A stretch of DNA of 7,411 nucleotides, from the NCBI GenBank assembly GCA_023393815.1, contig JAEXBU010000099.1, positions 1 through 7,411 of the forward strand, read 5' to 3'. The notes beneath the pieces are model-generated. The model searched no databases, had not been told where the DNA came from, and saw nothing but the letters and a program-made list of their open reading frames with translations. Positions within the stretch are counted from its first letter, which is position 1. Each line of letters begins with the position of its first letter. Positions 5,220-7,411 of this stretch are shown here, piece by piece. The translations under genes were made by a program, and so were the position numbers. The DNA is from Bacillota bacterium (GTDB lineage: Bacteria > Bacillota > Clostridia > Tissierellales > Peptoniphilaceae).

Positions 5220-7411
5220 ATGGCAGTAAAAATGGAAAATGGAACTTTTCCCCTTTTAGCCCTAAGGGATTTGGTCATCCTACCCCACGTCATCACCCAC
5301 TTCGACGCGGCGAGAAAATCGTCGGTGGCGGCCATCGAGCAGGCGGACGGATCCGACGGCTATCTGTTTGTCGTCACCCAGCGGGATCCCGAAGTGGAAG
5401 AGCCCGAGGAAGAAGACCTTTACAAGACGGGCACCCTTTGTAAGATCAATCAAATTCTGCGATTGCCCGGCGGCCTCGTGCGGGTATTGGTCAAAGGTGT
5501 GGTCCGCGGCGTGATCCAATCGGTGGACACCTCGGGAAAGTGGATGGAAGCGACGATCGCGCGTTACGAAGACGTCGAAGAAGTCATGGAAGCCGAGATG
5601 GAAGCCCTCTTGCGCCTTACCGAAGACGACCTGGACGAATACATCGAAAAAAACAATAAGATTTACCCGGGGCTCTTGGATTCGGTGATCAATTACGACA
5701 CACCGGCGGCCTTTGCGGACACTGTGGCGGGCTACGTGAATATGAAGGCGGAAGATGCACAAAGCATATTGGACGCCTTGGACGTCAAGGAGCGACTTAC
5801 ACGTCTACACGGCATTCTCATGCGGGAAAACGAGCTATTAAGTATATCCAATGCCATCGACGACAAGGTGAAGCATGCGATTAACGAAAATCAAAAGGAG
5901 TTTTTCCTCAAAGAGCAAATGCGGGTCATTCAAAAAGAATTGACCGGCGAGGAGGAAGAAGAAGTGGCGGAGTATCGCCGTCGTTTAGAGGAAAAGGCTC
6001 TGCCCGATTACGTGCGGGAAAAAGCGGAAAAGGAACTGAAAAAACTGGAGCGCATGAACGTCGCATCGCCGGAATACGCCGGGCAAACCAACTATCTGGA
6101 TTGGATTTTAGATTTGCCCTGGTGCGATGCGGCCGAGGAAGAGCACAGCCTGAAAGAAGCGCGCAAGATTTTAGACGATGCCCACTACGGCTTAAAGGAT
6201 GTGAAAGAGCGGATTCTGGAATTTATCGCCCTAAGAGAAAAATCTCCCGACGCCAAGTCGCCGATCCTTTGCCTAGTGGGTCCGCCGGGAGTGGGAAAGA
6301 CCAGCATTGCCGCCTCCGTTGCACAAGCTTTGAACAAGCCCTATGTGCGCATGAGTCTTGGCGGCATGACCGACGAAAACGAAATTCGCGGTCACCGAAG
6401 AACCTACGTGGGTGCCACTTGCGGGCGGGTCATTTCCCTTATGAAAGAGGCGAAGAAGAACAATCCTCTCTTCCTCTTAGACGAAATTGACAAAGTGGGA
6501 AACGACTACCGGGGCGATCCGGCCAGCGGACTTTTGGAAGTGCTGGATCCGGCGCAGAACAACACCTTTACGGATCGGTATTTGGAACTTCCCTTTGATC
6601 TGTCCAAAGTCTTTTTCATCACTACGGCCAACACCACCAAAACCATTCCCGCGCCTTTGTTGGACCGCATGGAAGTTATTTCCATCGGTGGCTATACTCC
6701 GGAAGAGAAAAAAGAGATAGCTAAACGCCATTTATGGCCGAAGCACTTAAGAGATGTAGGCTACGACGAAAGAGCCATTACTATCTCCGACAACGCCGTC
6801 GATACGATCATCGAAAATTACACGAAAGAAGCCGGCGTCCGTATGTTGGACAAGGAATTGGCAAAAATCGTGCGCAAGGTTAATCTGGAATTTTTGGAGA
6901 CGGGAAAGACGAAAGCCCACATTACCAATCGCAATTTAAATAAATATTTAGGCGAGAAAAAAGCCTTGGATCAAGGTATCGAAGAGGAAAGCCTCGTGGG
7001 CTACGTCAACGGCCTGGCGTGGACGTCCGTAGGCGGCGTGATCCTGGGGATCGAAGTGAATATCGTTCCGGGAAAAGGGAAGATCCAGCTCACCGGCCAG
7101 TTGGGAAGTGTGATGAAAGAATCGGCCCAAGCGGCTCTCACCTACATTTGGAGTGTGGAAGACAAGCTGGGGCTTGCGAAAGATTTTAAGGAAACGCACG
7201 ATATTCACATTCACGTTCCCGACGGGGCTACACCTAAAGACGGTCCCTCCGCTGGGATAGCCATGACGACGGCCCTGTACTCGGCCATGGCGAAAATCCC
7301 CGTAAACCGCCTGGTCGCCATGACCGGGGAAGTTACTCTGAGAGGTCGGGTGCTTCCCATCGGTGGACTCAAGGAAAAGTTGCTGGCAGCCCAACGGGGC
7401 GGTGTGAAGAC
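5220..7411 (+). CDS. lon: ATP-dependent protease Lon (LonA type), 3' end beyond the window
   Basis: The frame is open from the ATG to the right edge: 730 codons are present and roughly 45-55 are missing, judging by E. coli Lon. The N-terminal substrate-recognition domain starts at about residue 9 (FPLLALRDLVILP), followed by a helical region with KEFFLKEQMRVIQKEL near 227-242. The AAA+ module has Walker A GPPGVGKT (354-361) and Walker B LLDEID (419-424). The protease domain starts near 590 with GYVNGLAW; PKDGPSAG (672-679) carries the catalytic Ser677, and GGLKEK (715-720) the catalytic Lys720, giving the Ser-Lys dyad. The long N-terminal domain marks it as LonA rather than LonB. It is a cytosolic hexamer degrading misfolded and some regulatory proteins. 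AAGGAG at 5209-5214 is 5 bases from the ATG; the in-frame ATG at 5232 is too far away. Transcription depends on read-through of the clpX terminator or a promoter inside clpX that I could not find. Confidence 0.97.
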   Translation, partial: MAVKMENGTFPLLALRDLVILPHVITHFDAARKSSVAAIEQADGSDGYLFVVTQRDPEVEEPEEEDLYKTGTLCKINQILRLPGGLVRVLVKGVVRGVIQSVDTSGKWMEATIARYEDVEEVMEAEMEALLRLTEDDLDEYIEKNNKIYPGLLDSVINYDTPAAFADTVAGYVNMKAEDAQSILDALDVKERLTRLHGILMRENELLSISNAIDDKVKHAINENQKEFFLKEQMRVIQKELTGEEEEEVAEYRRRLEEKALPDYVREKAEKELKKLERMNVASPEYAGQTNYLDWILDLPWCDAAEEEHSLKEARKILDDAHYGLKDVKERILEFIALREKSPDAKSPILCLVGPPGVGKTSIAASVAQALNKPYVRMSLGGMTDENEIRGHRRTYVGATCGRVISLMKEAKKNNPLFLLDEIDKVGNDYRGDPASGLLEVLDPAQNNTFTDRYLELPFDLSKVFFITTANTTKTIPAPLLDRMEVISIGGYTPEEKKEIAKRHLWPKHLRDVGYDERAITISDNAVDTIIENYTKEAGVRMLDKELAKIVRKVNLEFLETGKTKAHITNRNLNKYLGEKKALDQGIEEESLVGYVNGLAWTSVGGVILGIEVNIVPGKGKIQLTGQLGSVMKESAQAALTYIWSVEDKLGLAKDFKETHDIHIHVPDGATPKDGPSAGIAMTTALYSAMAKIPVNRLVAMTGEVTLRGRVLPIGGLKEKLLAAQRGGVK

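Noticed and set aside
5489..5495. GGTCAAA inside lon, a CtsR-like heptad
   Set aside because: Again a single copy, encoding part of the Lon N-terminal domain; no tandem repeat or promoter.
5280..5762. Long open frame on the minus strand (160 codons) opposite lon
   Set aside because: It is antisense to a clearly conserved Lon domain, has no recognisable motif, and no ribosome binding site was evident; it reflects codon bias of the sense gene.
6101..6490. Open frame of 129 codons on the plus strand inside lon in another frame
   Set aside because: It overlaps the Lon AAA+ module, whose motifs are intact in the main frame; the alternative translation is Arg- and Ser-rich without domain features.
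1..7411. A novel defence, mobile or other multi-gene system
   Set aside because: Every gene fits known housekeeping families or a simple small hypothetical protein; no integrase, transposase, toxin-antitoxin pair, repeat array or composition shift is visible.

Overview
This window looks like chromosomal DNA from a mid-GC (about half G+C, judged by eye) member of the Bacillota, most likely an anaerobic Clostridia or Tissierellia-type lineage. The reasons are the strong AGGAGG-type ribosome binding sites, the GTG starts, a CopZ-like copper chaperone, a PC4/YdbC-family protein, and the order tig-clpP-clpX-lon. I cannot name the species from the sequence. All convincing genes are on the + strand and packed tightly, with no RNA gene, mobile element or CRISPR array visible.

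Left part (1-1845): a 68-residue heavy-metal-associated (CopZ-type) protein ends at a strong intrinsic terminator. After it come a 69-residue PC4/YdbC-like nucleic-acid-binding protein with a GTG start, a 307-residue NAD-dependent L-lactate/malate-dehydrogenase-family enzyme with a GTG start, and a 130-residue membrane protein with a C-terminal zinc ribbon. The last gene overlaps the dehydrogenase by 8 bases. Spacings are short, so the last three genes are probably one transcript.

Middle (1846-1954): the only real intergenic promoter region. It holds an extended -10 promoter (TGGTATAAT) for the proteostasis operon, preceded by an imperfect direct repeat (GAAACT..GATTTT twice, 20-21 bases apart) that looks like an operator.

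Right part (1955-7411): trigger factor (tig), the ClpP peptidase, the ClpX unfoldase, and the N-terminal 730 residues of an ATP-dependent Lon (LonA) protease that runs off the right edge. Together they fold nascent chains (trigger factor) and degrade unwanted proteins (ClpXP and Lon). A small hairpin at tig-clpP can be drawn in two competing forms, one of which hides the clpP ribosome binding site. A terminator-like hairpin lies just before the lon ribosome binding site. No lonB gene lies between clpX and lon.

I see no undescribed multi-gene system. The points worth a second look are small regulatory structures, the unusual active-site loop of the dehydrogenase, and the uncharacterised zinc-ribbon membrane protein.
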